From CAVPLU01 sp964601325 (GTDB taxonomy: Archaea > Thermoproteota > Bathyarchaeia > 40CM-2-53-6): 35,823 bases of DNA. The stretch is from assembly GCA_964601325.1 (NCBI GenBank), contig CAZRNA010000013.1, positions 1 to 35,823 of the forward strand, written 5' to 3'. This document shows, one piece after another, positions 1 through 7,989 of this stretch. The position numbers and the translations under genes are program-made. Position 1 is the stretch's first letter. Every line of letters starts with the position of its first letter. Below the pieces are notes generated by a model. That model did no database searches. It was not told the origin of the DNA and worked only from the letters and a program-made list of their open reading frames with translations.

Positions 1-70
1 TGGCATGCGATTGGAGAAGGCCCAATAGGGCGTAACGCAGATCGTTGTCGGTACCACGAGCAAGGACCCA

Positions 71-634
71 ATGACCCTTCAGATCGACGATGCCGGAGTA
101 GGCGACCTACTTCATGGCGTCGTGATAGGCGCATATCGCGCAACAACCGGCGAATTCACCTATGAGATAGTAGATGTTGAATTCTTCCAGCAACCTAAGT
201 TCGGTAGGAAGGCCTATCTTGAAGAGACTTCGAGAATCGTGATGAAGATTATCGATAAGGTGAAACTGGCTGAGAATGAGCCGGTACTGATCTGCAGCAG
301 TTACATCTTCGAGAAAGCGGTGCGCGAGCTCGAAGAGAAATATGGGAAGGAAAGAGTTACAGTCACCAAGATCACGGGAGAAGCACAACGTTTCGTGGAG
401 ACTGCTTACCTCGACGAAGTCCGAAACCTAGGATACGAACCCCTCCCGGAACGGGAAGAGAAGAGAGCCCGTAACTTCTTTGACATGCTGCGCTGGCTCA
501 AGAAAGACCCGCGCCGATTCAAACATGCCAAGACAGGATGGCCGCGCCTCAAGAGATACATGAAACCACGTGATGCTCAAAGAGCATCACTAGGGCAACC
601 TTACAGGCGGACTGTGCCGCGCCGGCGACACTGA
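71..634 (+). CDS. Conserved protein with RNase HII-like N-terminus (function unknown)
   Basis: 187 residues. The start is the first ATG after an in-frame stop at about 26-28. The N-terminus has the pattern LQIDDAGVGDLLHGVVIGAY, which recalls the first strand and acidic residue of RNase HII-type folds (IDEAGRGxxxGPLVIG). The other RNase HII signature acids are not obvious, so nuclease activity is only a guess. The middle is a mixed helix/strand segment and the C-terminus (about residue 125 onward) is very basic (KKDPRRFKHAK, RRTVPRRRH), suggesting nucleic-acid contact. It lies upstream of a CinA-like gene on the same strand. I do not recognise a named family with certainty. Confidence 0.6.
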   Translation: MTLQIDDAGVGDLLHGVVIGAYRATTGEFTYEIVDVEFFQQPKFGRKAYLEETSRIVMKIIDKVKLAENEPVLICSSYIFEKAVRELEEKYGKERVTVTKITGEAQRFVETAYLDEVRNLGYEPLPEREEKRARNFFDMLRWLKKDPRRFKHAKTGWPRLKRYMKPRDAQRASLGQPYRRTVPRRRH

Positions 635-721
635 CCAGCTCATTCTCTGACCGAGAAAGCATAAGCTCGCCAGTGATCATCCTTATCACTGAGCGAAAGA
701 AACGAATGAGCCCTCTGGGAC

Positions 722-1543
722 TTGCGCGTGAAGCAACCGACATTTGAGATAGTTGCGATCGGAAACGAGCTACTGATAGGAAAGACCCTGGACACGAACT
801 CGCATTGGTTGGCGATACAGATCAGCAGACTCGGCGGAGTTCTTCGACGAGTCACAACGGTGCGTGACCTGCACGAAGAGATTGGAAGCGCAATAGGGAA
901 CGCCCTGTCAAGACACCCTGACTTCCTGCTCACACTTGGAGGCTTAGGGCCCACGCATGACGACATCACACTATCTAGCATGAGCAGACTCTTCAAACGA
1001 CGCTTGGTCTTGAATCACGAGGCATTTGAGTTTCTGAGGGGAAGATATCTGGAGAGATTCGGACCCAGTGTCAAGCTTACCCCGCCACGCCTGAAGATGG
1101 CTAGGTTTCCGGAGGGGGCTACTCCTTTGCCTAATCCCGTAGGCACGGCACCCGCTCCTTGTCTCGTCGTTCGTAGGACCACTGTGATTGCTCTTCCGGG
1201 GGTTCCGAAGGAAATGCGCGCCATCTTCAAGGGCTCAGTCCTCCCGATGATTGAGAGCCTCGGAGGGAAGCATCACTTCTACGAGCATTCTCTGCTGCTC
1301 CGAGGAATCCCTGAATCATCGTTGTCACCGAAGATTGATGAAGTGATGAGAAGACACCGGCAGGTCTTCATCAAATCGCACCCAAGAGGCATTGAGAAAG
1401 ACGGATCGGCTAGAATTGAGCTGCACTTCAGAATCGGCGGCACGTCTCCTGAGAAATCGAAAGCAGAGCTAAGACGCTCTGTTGCACTGATGAGATCGAA
1501 GCTTCGAGGAAAGGCCACGGTCAGGGACGCTCAGGGATTCTGA
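722..1543 (+). CDS. CinA-like molybdopterin-binding domain protein (COG1058 type)
   Basis: 273 residues from a TTG start (a GTG lies two codons later). The N-terminal 170 residues match the MoCF/MogA-like fold of CinA: EIVAIGNELLIGKTLDTNS near the start, LLTLGGLGPTHDD around residues 90-102, and the ALPGVPKEM loop around residue 160. Bacterial CinA adds a C-terminal NMN deamidase domain; this protein stops after about 270 residues and lacks it, as is usual for archaeal stand-alone homologues. The family is linked to nucleotide (NMN/ADP-ribose) turnover, but the substrate of the short archaeal form is not established. It is a single gene, convergent with the zinc-ribbon gene that follows. Confidence 0.85.
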   Translation: MRVKQPTFEIVAIGNELLIGKTLDTNSHWLAIQISRLGGVLRRVTTVRDLHEEIGSAIGNALSRHPDFLLTLGGLGPTHDDITLSSMSRLFKRRLVLNHEAFEFLRGRYLERFGPSVKLTPPRLKMARFPEGATPLPNPVGTAPAPCLVVRRTTVIALPGVPKEMRAIFKGSVLPMIESLGGKHHFYEHSLLLRGIPESSLSPKIDEVMRRHRQVFIKSHPRGIEKDGSARIELHFRIGGTSPEKSKAELRRSVALMRSKLRGKATVRDAQGF

Positions 1544-1593
1544 GCAGCGAAGGAGATAGCGGATGCTAGCTTGACGTGTTGAAGATACTTAGA

Positions 1594-1806
1594 CTACTTC
1601 TTTGAGAGCCACCAGTTCAGGTACTCTTTCTGTCTGCGCCTCTTCTGTTCGTCGCTCGACTCTCTATCGTTCAGCTGCCCTTTACCCTCAAGCAGCTGCT
1701 GAGACGTGAACGTAAGGCCGCAGCTCTTGCAAGAGTACTGTTTCAGAACTGGATCGTAGCTAAGCGTGCCACCGCACTCCAGACAGTACTGAGCCAAACC
1801 CTGCAC
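1594..1806 (-). CDS. Small zinc-ribbon protein
   Basis: 70 residues from a GTG start; a TTG three codons later is an alternative. Two CxxC knuckles (CLECG and CKSCG, about residues 8-12 and 26-30) form one complete zinc ribbon, followed by a charged helix (SSDEQKRRRQKEYLNWWL). Small proteins of this design in archaea usually contact RNA or the transcription/translation machinery, but no specific role can be assigned. It lies downstream of rli1 on the same strand and could be cotranscribed with it across a 78-nt gap. Confidence 0.75.
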   Translation of the reverse strand: MQGLAQYCLECGGTLSYDPVLKQYSCKSCGLTFTSQQLLEGKGQLNDRESSDEQKRRRQKEYLNWWLSKK

Positions 1807-1884
1807 TTTCCACGAGTTCTGTAACTACAGAAAGCTAGTTAAACATCGCGCACGATCGAACGATACTGGTTTCTTGATCGATTG

Positions 1885-3687
1885 TCAGTCGCTTGCGCGA
1901 GTGTAGTAGTATTCGCCGATTCCCTTCTGCTCTCTGTCGAGTTTGCTTCCTAGCTTGTTGACGCGGGGTCTTCCGCTGGTGGGGTCGCGTCTGAAGGTCA
2001 TGTCCATTTGACTGAGAAAGCTGTTCATTCCTTCTCTAAGCGGTATTGGCTTGCCTGCGTGGCCTTCTAGGCCCGGTTTTCCATCAAAGATCATCAATCT
2101 ATCAGCAATGAAGTCCTGCGAAACAATGTCGTGCTCGACGACGAAGGCGAAGGCGTGCTTTTCCTCCACTGTGCGTCGGATAGACTTCGCAACTGCGAGC
2201 CGTTCCTCCACATCCAAGTAGGCGCTCGGCTCATCAAGGAGGTACACTTGAGAATCCTTTGCCAAACAGGTGACGATCGCGACTCTCTGCAGTTCTCCGC
2301 CGCTCAGCTCTTGGATGTTTCTGTCAACCAATTTCGTCAGTCCCAATGGCTTGAGATATTGGTTTGCAAATGCTTCCGTTTCGAATGTCGCGCCTGCTAC
2401 CGATCGGAACAGAGCCTCGACGGTTCCCTCGTATTTCGCCGAGATGTACTGTGGCTTGTAACTGATGGTAAGGCCCTTCCAGGCTAGTTCAGTTCCATCG
2501 TCTGACTCTTCGATTCCCGCAAGGAGCTTGATGAAAGTGGTCTTCCCTATGCCGTTCGGCCCGAGGATGCCTACAACCTCCCCTACTCCCGCCGCCCCAG
2601 GGCTCACCGTCAGGCCAAATTGCCTGAATTTCTTGCCCATTTTGGGCCACTCAAGCTGCCAGCTGTCGGCCGGAGCGAAATCGCGTGGCGGCTTGATATG
2701 GAACCTGATCGGGTCATCACGGAACCTCATGTTCTCGTCTGGAACGAAACCATCAAGGTAGATGTTGATACCTACCCTCACACCATGTACATGAGAGACG
2801 ATGCCATACACACCCGGTTCTCCGTAGAGTACACACACTTGATCTGACAGATAGTCGAGCATTGCTAGGTCATGTTCAGCGAGGAGTACGGTCTTGCCTT
2901 CGTCGACAAGCCCTCGTATTGCACGGGCCGCCCGAAGCCTCTGACTGACATCAAGGTGGCTCGAAGGCTCATCGAAAATGTATACGTCCGCATCACGCGC
3001 TGCGGCGGCCGCGATTGCGAGCCTTTGGAGTTCTCCCCCGCTGAGGACGCTCATCTGCCGAGTCTTGATCTTGTCCAGCTGCAATAGATCCACGAGTGCA
3101 CGGATTTTCCCTTTGTCATCGATCCTATTGAGAACTTCCGAGACTTTACCTTTCATGTACCCAGGGATCCTGTCGACATATTGTGGCTTGCTAACTATCC
3201 TGAGCCGTTTCTCGCTGAGTTTGCCGAGATAGTCTTGAAGTATTGAGCCTCGGTAATTTCGAATTATGTTGTGCCAGTCAGGCGGTCCTTCGAGATCCCC
3301 GAGATTCGGTATGATCTCTCCAGACAGAATCTTGAGAGCTGTGGTCTTTCCGGTCCCGTTCCTACCGACAAGTCCAGTCACAGTGCCCTCTTGTGGGACC
3401 GGAAGCCTGTACAATTTGAACGCGTTCACGCCGTAACGGTGGCTGCAATCTCGGTCAAGCTCTGCAGGAAGGTTGACGATGCTGATTGCGTTGAAAGGAC
3501 ATTTCTTTATGCATATGCCGCAACCAGTGCACACGTCCTCAACTATGATCGGCTTCTTCTGCCCCTCCACGAATTTGATCGCATACCTACGGTTCAGAAC
3601 TTCGGGGCAGAACCTGTAACATGGGATACCGCAATCATCAGGCTTGCACCGTTCCTTCTCAAGTACAGCGACTCTTGTCATAGGCAA
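1885..3687 (-). CDS. rli1: ABCE1/Rli1 ribosome recycling ATPase
   Basis: 600 residues, the normal length. It splits ribosomes into subunits after termination, together with aRF1/Pelota. The N-terminus has two 4Fe-4S clusters (KPDDCGIPCYRFCPEV, then DVCTGCGICIKKCPFN). NBD1 has Walker A GRNGTGKTT, signature LSGGELQRLA and Walker B VYIFDEPSSHLD. NBD2 has GPNGIGKTT, LSGGELQRVA and VYLLDEPSAYLD. The start shown is ATG; a second in-frame ATG lies two codons in. A short acidic ORF lies immediately upstream on the same strand and may be in the same transcript. Confidence 0.97.
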   Translation of the reverse strand: MPMTRVAVLEKERCKPDDCGIPCYRFCPEVLNRRYAIKFVEGQKKPIIVEDVCTGCGICIKKCPFNAISIVNLPAELDRDCSHRYGVNAFKLYRLPVPQEGTVTGLVGRNGTGKTTALKILSGEIIPNLGDLEGPPDWHNIIRNYRGSILQDYLGKLSEKRLRIVSKPQYVDRIPGYMKGKVSEVLNRIDDKGKIRALVDLLQLDKIKTRQMSVLSGGELQRLAIAAAAARDADVYIFDEPSSHLDVSQRLRAARAIRGLVDEGKTVLLAEHDLAMLDYLSDQVCVLYGEPGVYGIVSHVHGVRVGINIYLDGFVPDENMRFRDDPIRFHIKPPRDFAPADSWQLEWPKMGKKFRQFGLTVSPGAAGVGEVVGILGPNGIGKTTFIKLLAGIEESDDGTELAWKGLTISYKPQYISAKYEGTVEALFRSVAGATFETEAFANQYLKPLGLTKLVDRNIQELSGGELQRVAIVTCLAKDSQVYLLDEPSAYLDVEERLAVAKSIRRTVEEKHAFAFVVEHDIVSQDFIADRLMIFDGKPGLEGHAGKPIPLREGMNSFLSQMDMTFRRDPTSGRPRVNKLGSKLDREQKGIGEYYYTRASD

Positions 3688-3760
3688 TCACCTTCGGCGG
3701 AGAAACGCGGGATTGAAGTAAGTCTCAAAAGAACGTGTGGCGAATTCAAAAGGAAGAAAG

Positions 3761-3859
3761 CTAGAAAGACTCTTGTCCGGAGCCTTCCGCCCCGCTCCAC
3801 TCATCTTCTTCCCAGTCCTCATCCTCTTCTTCGTCCCAGTCTTCTTCTTCCTCACCCAA
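3761..3859 (-). CDS. Candidate 32-residue acidic, tryptophan-containing peptide upstream of rli1
   Basis: A TTG start at 3859 lies 9 nt after a perfect GGAGG (3869-3873). A TATA-like CTTAAAAG (3907-3914) sits about 48 nt upstream of the start. The peptide begins MGEEEEDWDEEEDEDWEEDE and ends WSGAEGSGQESF, with Trp at positions 8, 16 and 21 in a run of Glu/Asp. The stop is 73 nt before the rli1 ATG. I do not recognise the family. The combined promoter, ribosome binding site and start spacing favour a real gene or leader peptide over chance. Low-complexity GAA/GAG runs are the main reason for caution. Confidence 0.5.
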   Translation of the reverse strand: MGEEEEDWDEEEDEDWEEDEWSGAEGSGQESF

Positions 3860-3906
3860 ACTGTTGAGCCTCCAGAACAGCCGTCTATCTTGCGAAATAC
3901 GAGTTT

Positions 3907-3914
3907 CTTTTAAG
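3907..3914 (-). promoter_or_regulatory. TATA-like box for the acidic peptide / rli1 transcript
   Basis: CTTAAAAG on the minus strand, at a spacing that predicts a transcript starting near 3885 and a leader of about 25 nt carrying GGAGG. Found by eye only. Confidence 0.4.
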
Positions 3915-4048
3915 CCTTTTCCAAGACGGCTCCGTTACGTTGCCGTTTGGTAGGTTAGCCCGTTACTTTCCGTTTGGTGAGGGCTTCTCTCTTTGACCAT
4001 AGTCATAAATCCCAAAGGAAGCCCACTCGTCATATAGACGATGCGTAC

Positions 4049-4693
4049 ATGACTGATGCAACCGAGATTGAACAAGAAGCGAGGATAGCTCTTCTGGAAC
4101 ATTACACATCGCAGATGCAGGGATACAAGGTCTACCTTCTCACAATCGCCGTAGGACTTGTCGGTGCATTCCAAGCATACGACATCCTCAGTAAGTTGGA
4201 TAGTATCTTGCCGTGGACCACATGGATATTGAGGCTGTATTGGCCTTTGGTGATTGCAGGAGCAGTCTTCGCCGCTCTCTACTGTATCCCGCGCATAGCT
4301 TGGTATGGAGGCCTTGCGGGCAATACTCTCTTGGCTCCGCCTATTGGAAACGCAGGTACTATGATGTATCTTCTCGATCAAGGAATTGCACAGTTTGTGC
4401 AATATCCCGAAAAAAAGGTTGAGACACTCAAGAAGAGCTATCCAACTGGTGATTGGTCGATTCAACGGAAAAACTGGGCATGGCAGAAGCTGGTGTTTCT
4501 TGGTAACACGTCATATGATTCAAGGCTAGTCGCTGCTACAACAGGGTTATTCCTGATTTTATTTGCTGCGGTGATTCTGTTACAGGTCAGAACTTGGGAG
4601 CCGTTTCTTGTTCCAGCAATCTTGTTGCCTGCTATTGCTCTTGGTACCGCCGGTTTGTTCCTCTGGCTGTTCGCATGGAAACATAAATGGTAG
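4049..4693 (+). CDS. Four-helix integral membrane protein, unknown function
   Basis: 214 residues from the ATG at 4049; the reading frame is open from 3974, but the residues before MTDATEIEQEARIALLEHY look non-coding. Four hydrophobic segments are visible, in two pairs: YLLTIAVGLVGAF and WPLVIAGAVFAALYCI near the N-terminus, and TGLFLILFAAVILLQV and LLPAIALGTAGLFLWLFAW at the C-terminus. A hydrophilic loop of about 80 residues (YPEKKVETLKKSYPTGDW) separates the pairs. There is no signal peptide cleavage motif and no catalytic motif. It is isolated between rli1 (divergent) and a transposase remnant. Confidence 0.7.
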   Translation: MTDATEIEQEARIALLEHYTSQMQGYKVYLLTIAVGLVGAFQAYDILSKLDSILPWTTWILRLYWPLVIAGAVFAALYCIPRIAWYGGLAGNTLLAPPIGNAGTMMYLLDQGIAQFVQYPEKKVETLKKSYPTGDWSIQRKNWAWQKLVFLGNTSYDSRLVAATTGLFLILFAAVILLQVRTWEPFLVPAILLPAIALGTAGLFLWLFAWKHKW

Positions 4694-4772
4694 TTTGAAC
4701 TGTTTGACTTGGTACTCCACCTGATATCTTTCAGGAGATATCGTATCGTCCTGGGACATCTCTGTTGAGTCC

Positions 4773-5108
4773 TCAGTATTTCCGCTTCCGACTAGCATTT
4801 TGAATCAGTGTGAGCCACTTGTCTTTACCCTCGACCTTGATTCCACACACCTCTGCTGGCGTCTTTCCCTTCAGTCCCTCGTGCGGGTGTAGATAGTTAT
4901 GGAATATCTGATAGCCGTCAAGAATCGGAGAATCGTCTCGTTCCAGAGAACGCATAGTCTTCTCTCTTGCCCTCACGGTGCCGTTGAATGCCTCCATCTT
5001 CTGATTGCTCCCGTCTTTTGTCCATGCAATGTGTTTGGTCACTGGTTTCTGGTGTGCGTAGAACTCGCGCTTGTGCGCCAAATGGTAGGCATGTTTCGTT
5101 CGCGCTTC
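4773..5108 (-). pseudogene. Truncated DDE transposase (C-terminal remnant of an insertion sequence)
   Basis: An open frame from about 5108 to 4773 encodes only the C-terminal part of an integrase-type transposase: NQKMEAFNGTVRAREKTM, LDGYQIFHNYLHPHEGLKG and KTPAEVCGI. These are the closing motifs of archaeal DDE transposases resembling the IS6/IS240 type, including the final catalytic Glu region. The N-terminal helix-turn-helix and the first two catalytic Asp residues are missing, and a stop at about 5110 ends homology upstream. It cannot be active. The family-level assignment is tentative. Its 5' side overlaps the start of the divergent tsaC gene. Confidence 0.8.
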
Positions 5109-5795
5109 CTATTAGGACGAGTCACACAGTCTAGACTGAAAAGGAAGACGTGCACTGCCCTGCAAATCCTCTCCACAGGCCCTAAGGGTATCGAAAAAGC
5201 GGCCAGCATAGTGATGAAAGGCGGGATCATCGCCTATCCCACTGACACCGTCTACGGTTTGGGATGTGATCCCAGCAACTCACGAGCCGTCAAGCGGGTC
5301 ATGGCCGTCAAAGGAAAGCGGAAGAAGCCTTTCCCGATCCTCGTGGCCTCACAGGCAGTTGCAAATCGGATCGCCGTAATGGACTCGCAAGCAAAATTAC
5401 TGGCCTCGAAGTTTTGGCCTGGGCCGCTTACGCTGGTGCTCAAACCGAGGGTCCGGTTCCCCCACTCACTCACTCTTGGTCGGAAGACGATAGCCGTGAG
5501 ATGTCCCGATGACCAAGTGGCGTTGAGACTGATTGAGAGATGCGGAGGTTTGCTTACTGGAACAAGTGCAAACCTAACAGGGCGCCCTCCTTGCACAAGC
5601 GCGAGCATGGTTTTGCACTGTTTTGGCGACAGAATTGATGCCGCCGTGGATGGCGGACGGTCGCCGCGACGGGTAGGGTCGACGATTGTTCGCATTGACC
5701 GTCAGCGGGTCATGATAGTGAGGCAGGGGCCAATACGGAACGGACAGGTGAAACGAGCGCTTTCAGGCGCAATCGAACCGCGCGAGAGAAGGTAG
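5082..5795 (+). CDS. TsaC/Sua5 (YrdC-domain) L-threonylcarbamoyladenylate synthase
   Basis: About 237 residues. It makes threonylcarbamoyl-AMP from Thr, bicarbonate and ATP for t6A37 of ANN-decoding tRNAs. Visible motifs are KGGIIAYPTDTVYGLGCDP, KGKRKKPFPILVAS, FWPGPLTLVL, and GTSANLTGRPP near the end. It is YrdC domain only, without the C-terminal Sua5 domain. ATG 5082 or ATG 5091 are the possible starts and neither has a clear ribosome binding site. The first codons lie in sequence shared with the antisense transposase remnant, so the native start may have been lost or replaced. Cgi121, which acts in the next step of the pathway, is encoded nearby. Confidence 0.88.
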   Translation: MVGMFRSRFLLGRVTQSRLKRKTCTALQILSTGPKGIEKAASIVMKGGIIAYPTDTVYGLGCDPSNSRAVKRVMAVKGKRKKPFPILVASQAVANRIAVMDSQAKLLASKFWPGPLTLVLKPRVRFPHSLTLGRKTIAVRCPDDQVALRLIERCGGLLTGTSANLTGRPPCTSASMVLHCFGDRIDAAVDGGRSPRRVGSTIVRIDRQRVMIVRQGPIRNGQVKRALSGAIEPRERR

Positions 5796-5874
5796 CTGAG
5801 AGCCGTTCTCCGAGCCAAACTCTTTTTCAGGCATTGATGGCCGTTACAGGAGCAGCCTGGAGTAGGAGAGTCGC

Positions 5875-6420
5875 TTGCTGAAAGATTTCAATCTGCTTGT
5901 ATCCACATCGCGAGGTAACGAAAGAAACACTTGCAGCGAGATGTGGTACCTGCTCGGAGAAGCAGGCGATCGAGGCGCGGCGGTCGAACGAACGCAAGTG
6001 ATTGGACTCGTGGTGGCACGTACAAAGATTGACCCGGTGACCGCTATCGAGAGGCTGCGCTCGCTCTTGCTGGAGCGTCCATGGGAATTCCGCTATACTC
6101 TGAAGGTTACACCGATCACTGGCACTGTGGATTCGGATCCGCAGGGAATTGTAGACTTTGCAGCCACGTTGGCTGACGGTCTGAAGAAGGATGAGAAGTA
6201 TCGTATCACCGTCGAGAAACGCAGGACCGCGATTTCAGGACGGGGATTGATTGATGCAGTGGCGAAGCGAATTGATCGAAAAGTCGATCTCGATGAGCCT
6301 GATAAGGTTGTACTGATACAGATCTTGGGTGAGGTCACAGGCGTGTCCGTGATACCTCCGGACATGATCCTTTCTGTTGAAAGAGAGAAGCGACTGGCCT
6401 CTCAAGAGCGGACGAAGTAG
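5875..6420 (+). CDS. THUMP-domain protein (archaeal Tan1-like)
   Basis: 181 residues from TTG 5875 behind AGGAG. The fold order is that of archaeal Tan1-like THUMP proteins: FNLLVSTSRGNERNTCSEMWYLL at the N-terminus, a middle segment VTAIERLRSLLLERPWEFRYTLKVTPI, then the THUMP core KYRITVEKRRTAISGRGLIDAVAKRI and VLIQILGEVTGVSVI. THUMP binds tRNA 3' ends and guides modification enzymes; eukaryotic Tan1 is the partner for N4-acetylcytidine in tRNA. There is no catalytic domain here. It is convergent with cgi121 and lies in a neighbourhood of tRNA-modification genes. Confidence 0.85.
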   Translation: MLKDFNLLVSTSRGNERNTCSEMWYLLGEAGDRGAAVERTQVIGLVVARTKIDPVTAIERLRSLLLERPWEFRYTLKVTPITGTVDSDPQGIVDFAATLADGLKKDEKYRITVEKRRTAISGRGLIDAVAKRIDRKVDLDEPDKVVLIQILGEVTGVSVIPPDMILSVEREKRLASQERTK

Positions 6421-6437
6421 TCATACGCGATGCTCGG

Positions 6438-7007
6438 TCAAATTCTCGTTGACAGAAGAGCTACGCGTTCAACGACTGCCTTTTTGATCGCTTTCTCGAT
6501 TTCTTGACGTGGCATCTTGATTGCTTCTAACTCCGTTGCACTAATACCGTAGAGCGCCGCTATGTTGCTAGCTTTCTCCTTAGACCATTCCTCAAGTAGC
6601 TCCTCGTTCAACTCTACCCTAATGATCTGAGCTATCCTGTCCTCTAGTACTCGTGCATCTTCTTCGGTTTCGGAGAACGCAATTAGACCAACTGTCTTTG
6701 ACTCTTGGGTTACTCCAATGTTAGCGATGGCAGCATCTATCTGTCTCTGCGCTGACGCGTACAGAAGCGTCTCCATCGCGAGGCTTCGCGAAATATTAAT
6801 CCCCGACTTGAATGCGTGCGACGCATTAATGGCTGCGAGCTCAAGGTGCTCCTTGCCTGCGACGCGTCCTCCATCGAGGAACTGGATCTCGTTGCCGGGG
6901 ACCGCGGCCCGTAGCTCTTTCAAAGTCGCGGAAGGGTCCATGGCCTGTCGTACTCTGAATGCTGAGACCACAACGAATCTTCCGTCTTCTGATAGATCGA
7001 GGATCAA
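6438..7007 (-). CDS. cgi121: KEOPS complex subunit Cgi121
   Basis: 189 residues. Cgi121 binds the tRNA 3' CCA end in KEOPS, which transfers the threonylcarbamoyl group made by TsaC to A37. The recognisable core is GKEHLELAAINASHAF, then NISRSLAMETLLYASAQRQI (equivalent to the conserved MEILLYASGxRQI), then AIANIGV and TVGLIAFSE. The C-terminal extension (EEWSKEKASNIAALYG and the final helices) is also typical. It starts 3 nt after the stop of the phosphoribosyltransferase gene, so the two form an operon. Confidence 0.92.
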   Translation of the reverse strand: MILDLSEDGRFVVVSAFRVRQAMDPSATLKELRAAVPGNEIQFLDGGRVAGKEHLELAAINASHAFKSGINISRSLAMETLLYASAQRQIDAAIANIGVTQESKTVGLIAFSETEEDARVLEDRIAQIIRVELNEELLEEWSKEKASNIAALYGISATELEAIKMPRQEIEKAIKKAVVERVALLSTRI

Positions 7008-7010
7008 ATC

Positions 7011-7601
7011 TCATCGATAGAGGCGCGCGTATTCAATTAGCTTTTCCGCGACGCTGCCTTCGATCCCTGCCCCGGTGAGAGTCTCTCTCACGGAACTGAG
7101 CGGCTTTCCTTTCTTCTCGGCTTCGTCAAGCAGACGCCTGGTGTTTTCAAGCCGCTCCCATGGGAAGATGATCCACTGTTCAGTCTGAACGATGAAGAAA
7201 TCTGGCTTGAAGATGCTGTGCGGCTTGTAGTAGAGTGTTGCAGTCTTGATCGTCTTTGCACCACACGCATTAAGATGCTCCAAGGCGACTTTCAGACTCT
7301 CGCCAGAGTCGGATACATCATCCACAACGAGCACATTGGTGCCTTTGACGGGAACCGTTATCGCTTGGCTAATCACGGGTTTCCTCGCGGTCACGCCGGG
7401 CGCTAGATAGAATTCAATCCTTATGCTGGCAGTGTATGCGTTTTCCAGGAGGTCGGACAGGACGCGGGCAGGTGCCCATCCACCTCTGGACACTCCAATA
7501 ATCAGGTCAGGTCGGAATCCTGAATCCTTCATCCGTTTAGCCAACTCTAGGAGCATATCGTAGACCTGGTCCCATGAGGGCGCGATGAAAGAGATGGGCA
7601 A
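7011..7601 (-). CDS. Phosphoribosyltransferase of the Hpt/Gpt-like group
   Basis: 196 residues. The PRPP-binding loop VLVVDDVSDSGESLKVAL (about residues 90-107) and the PPi loop IIGVSRGGWAPARVL (about 34-48) identify a type I PRTase. WIIFPWE near residue 145 is the purine hood motif seen in archaeal hypoxanthine/guanine or xanthine PRTases (COG2236 type). The C-terminal 40 residues add a small helical tail (LDEAEKKGKPLSSV). Purine salvage is likely; the exact base is unknown. First gene of an operon with cgi121. Confidence 0.87.
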   Translation of the reverse strand: MPISFIAPSWDQVYDMLLELAKRMKDSGFRPDLIIGVSRGGWAPARVLSDLLENAYTASIRIEFYLAPGVTARKPVISQAITVPVKGTNVLVVDDVSDSGESLKVALEHLNACGAKTIKTATLYYKPHSIFKPDFFIVQTEQWIIFPWERLENTRRLLDEAEKKGKPLSSVRETLTGAGIEGSVAEKLIEYARLYR

Positions 7602-7989
7602 CTGCGGTAGCTCCGAGGACTACAGCACTTCTCGACACTCATTATAAGACTTGTTTCTCCCATCGAGCGAGGACTCATTTCCAAGCAAGCGGGCCAGAGC
7701 AAACTCCGAGGACCCTACATGCAGGTACTCCTAGTAGCGAAAGCAACAGAGCACTTCAAACGTGTTTAGGTGGAGTTGCTCAGTGGAGATGCACATTTCA
7801 CCGGGCAGTCCCCTCAAAGCAGGTCAGTCCACTTCATCGCAGATCCAGCGTTGTCGGTGCCTCCTCTTAAGTGCAACCTTAATCCGGTCAGGCATGCGAA
7901 GATCGTTCGCTGATTGTCTTTATATCGCAGATATCAATCTCTGGCACCCGTCTCTCCATATGATTGACAATTCCTGAGGTTGAAAGTGC
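7602..7989. other. Intergenic region between divergent genes
   Basis: 388 nt with no convincing gene. A 16-codon ORF at 7719-7769 (MQVLLVAKATEHFKRV) reads like the first strand of a Rossmann-type protein and then stops; it could be a gene remnant. The right part carries the TATA-like box for the TlpA-like gene. Confidence 0.5.
7918..7926 (+). promoter_or_regulatory. TATA-like box upstream of the TlpA-like gene
   Basis: CTTTATATC, 64 nt before GTG 7990; GAGGT at 7976-7980 gives a ribosome binding site 9 nt from that GTG. Confidence 0.45.

Noticed and set aside
3761..3859. Acidic peptide as an N-terminal extension of Rli1
   Set aside because: It ends at a stop codon 73 nt before the rli1 ATG and Rli1 already has its complete iron-sulfur domain.
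4722..4741. GATATC ... GATATC repeat after the membrane-protein gene, as an insertion-sequence end
   Set aside because: It is a short palindrome pair without a matching copy at the other side of the transposase remnant; terminal repeats or target duplications could not be shown.
4899..5081. N-terminal extension of the tsaC frame
   Set aside because: It reads antisense to the transposase remnant and has no YrdC-like sequence; the core begins after ATG 5082/5091.
7719..7769. 16-codon ORF MQVLLVAKATEHFKRV
   Set aside because: It looks like the start of a Rossmann-type protein but stops at once, and the following frame shows no matching continuation.
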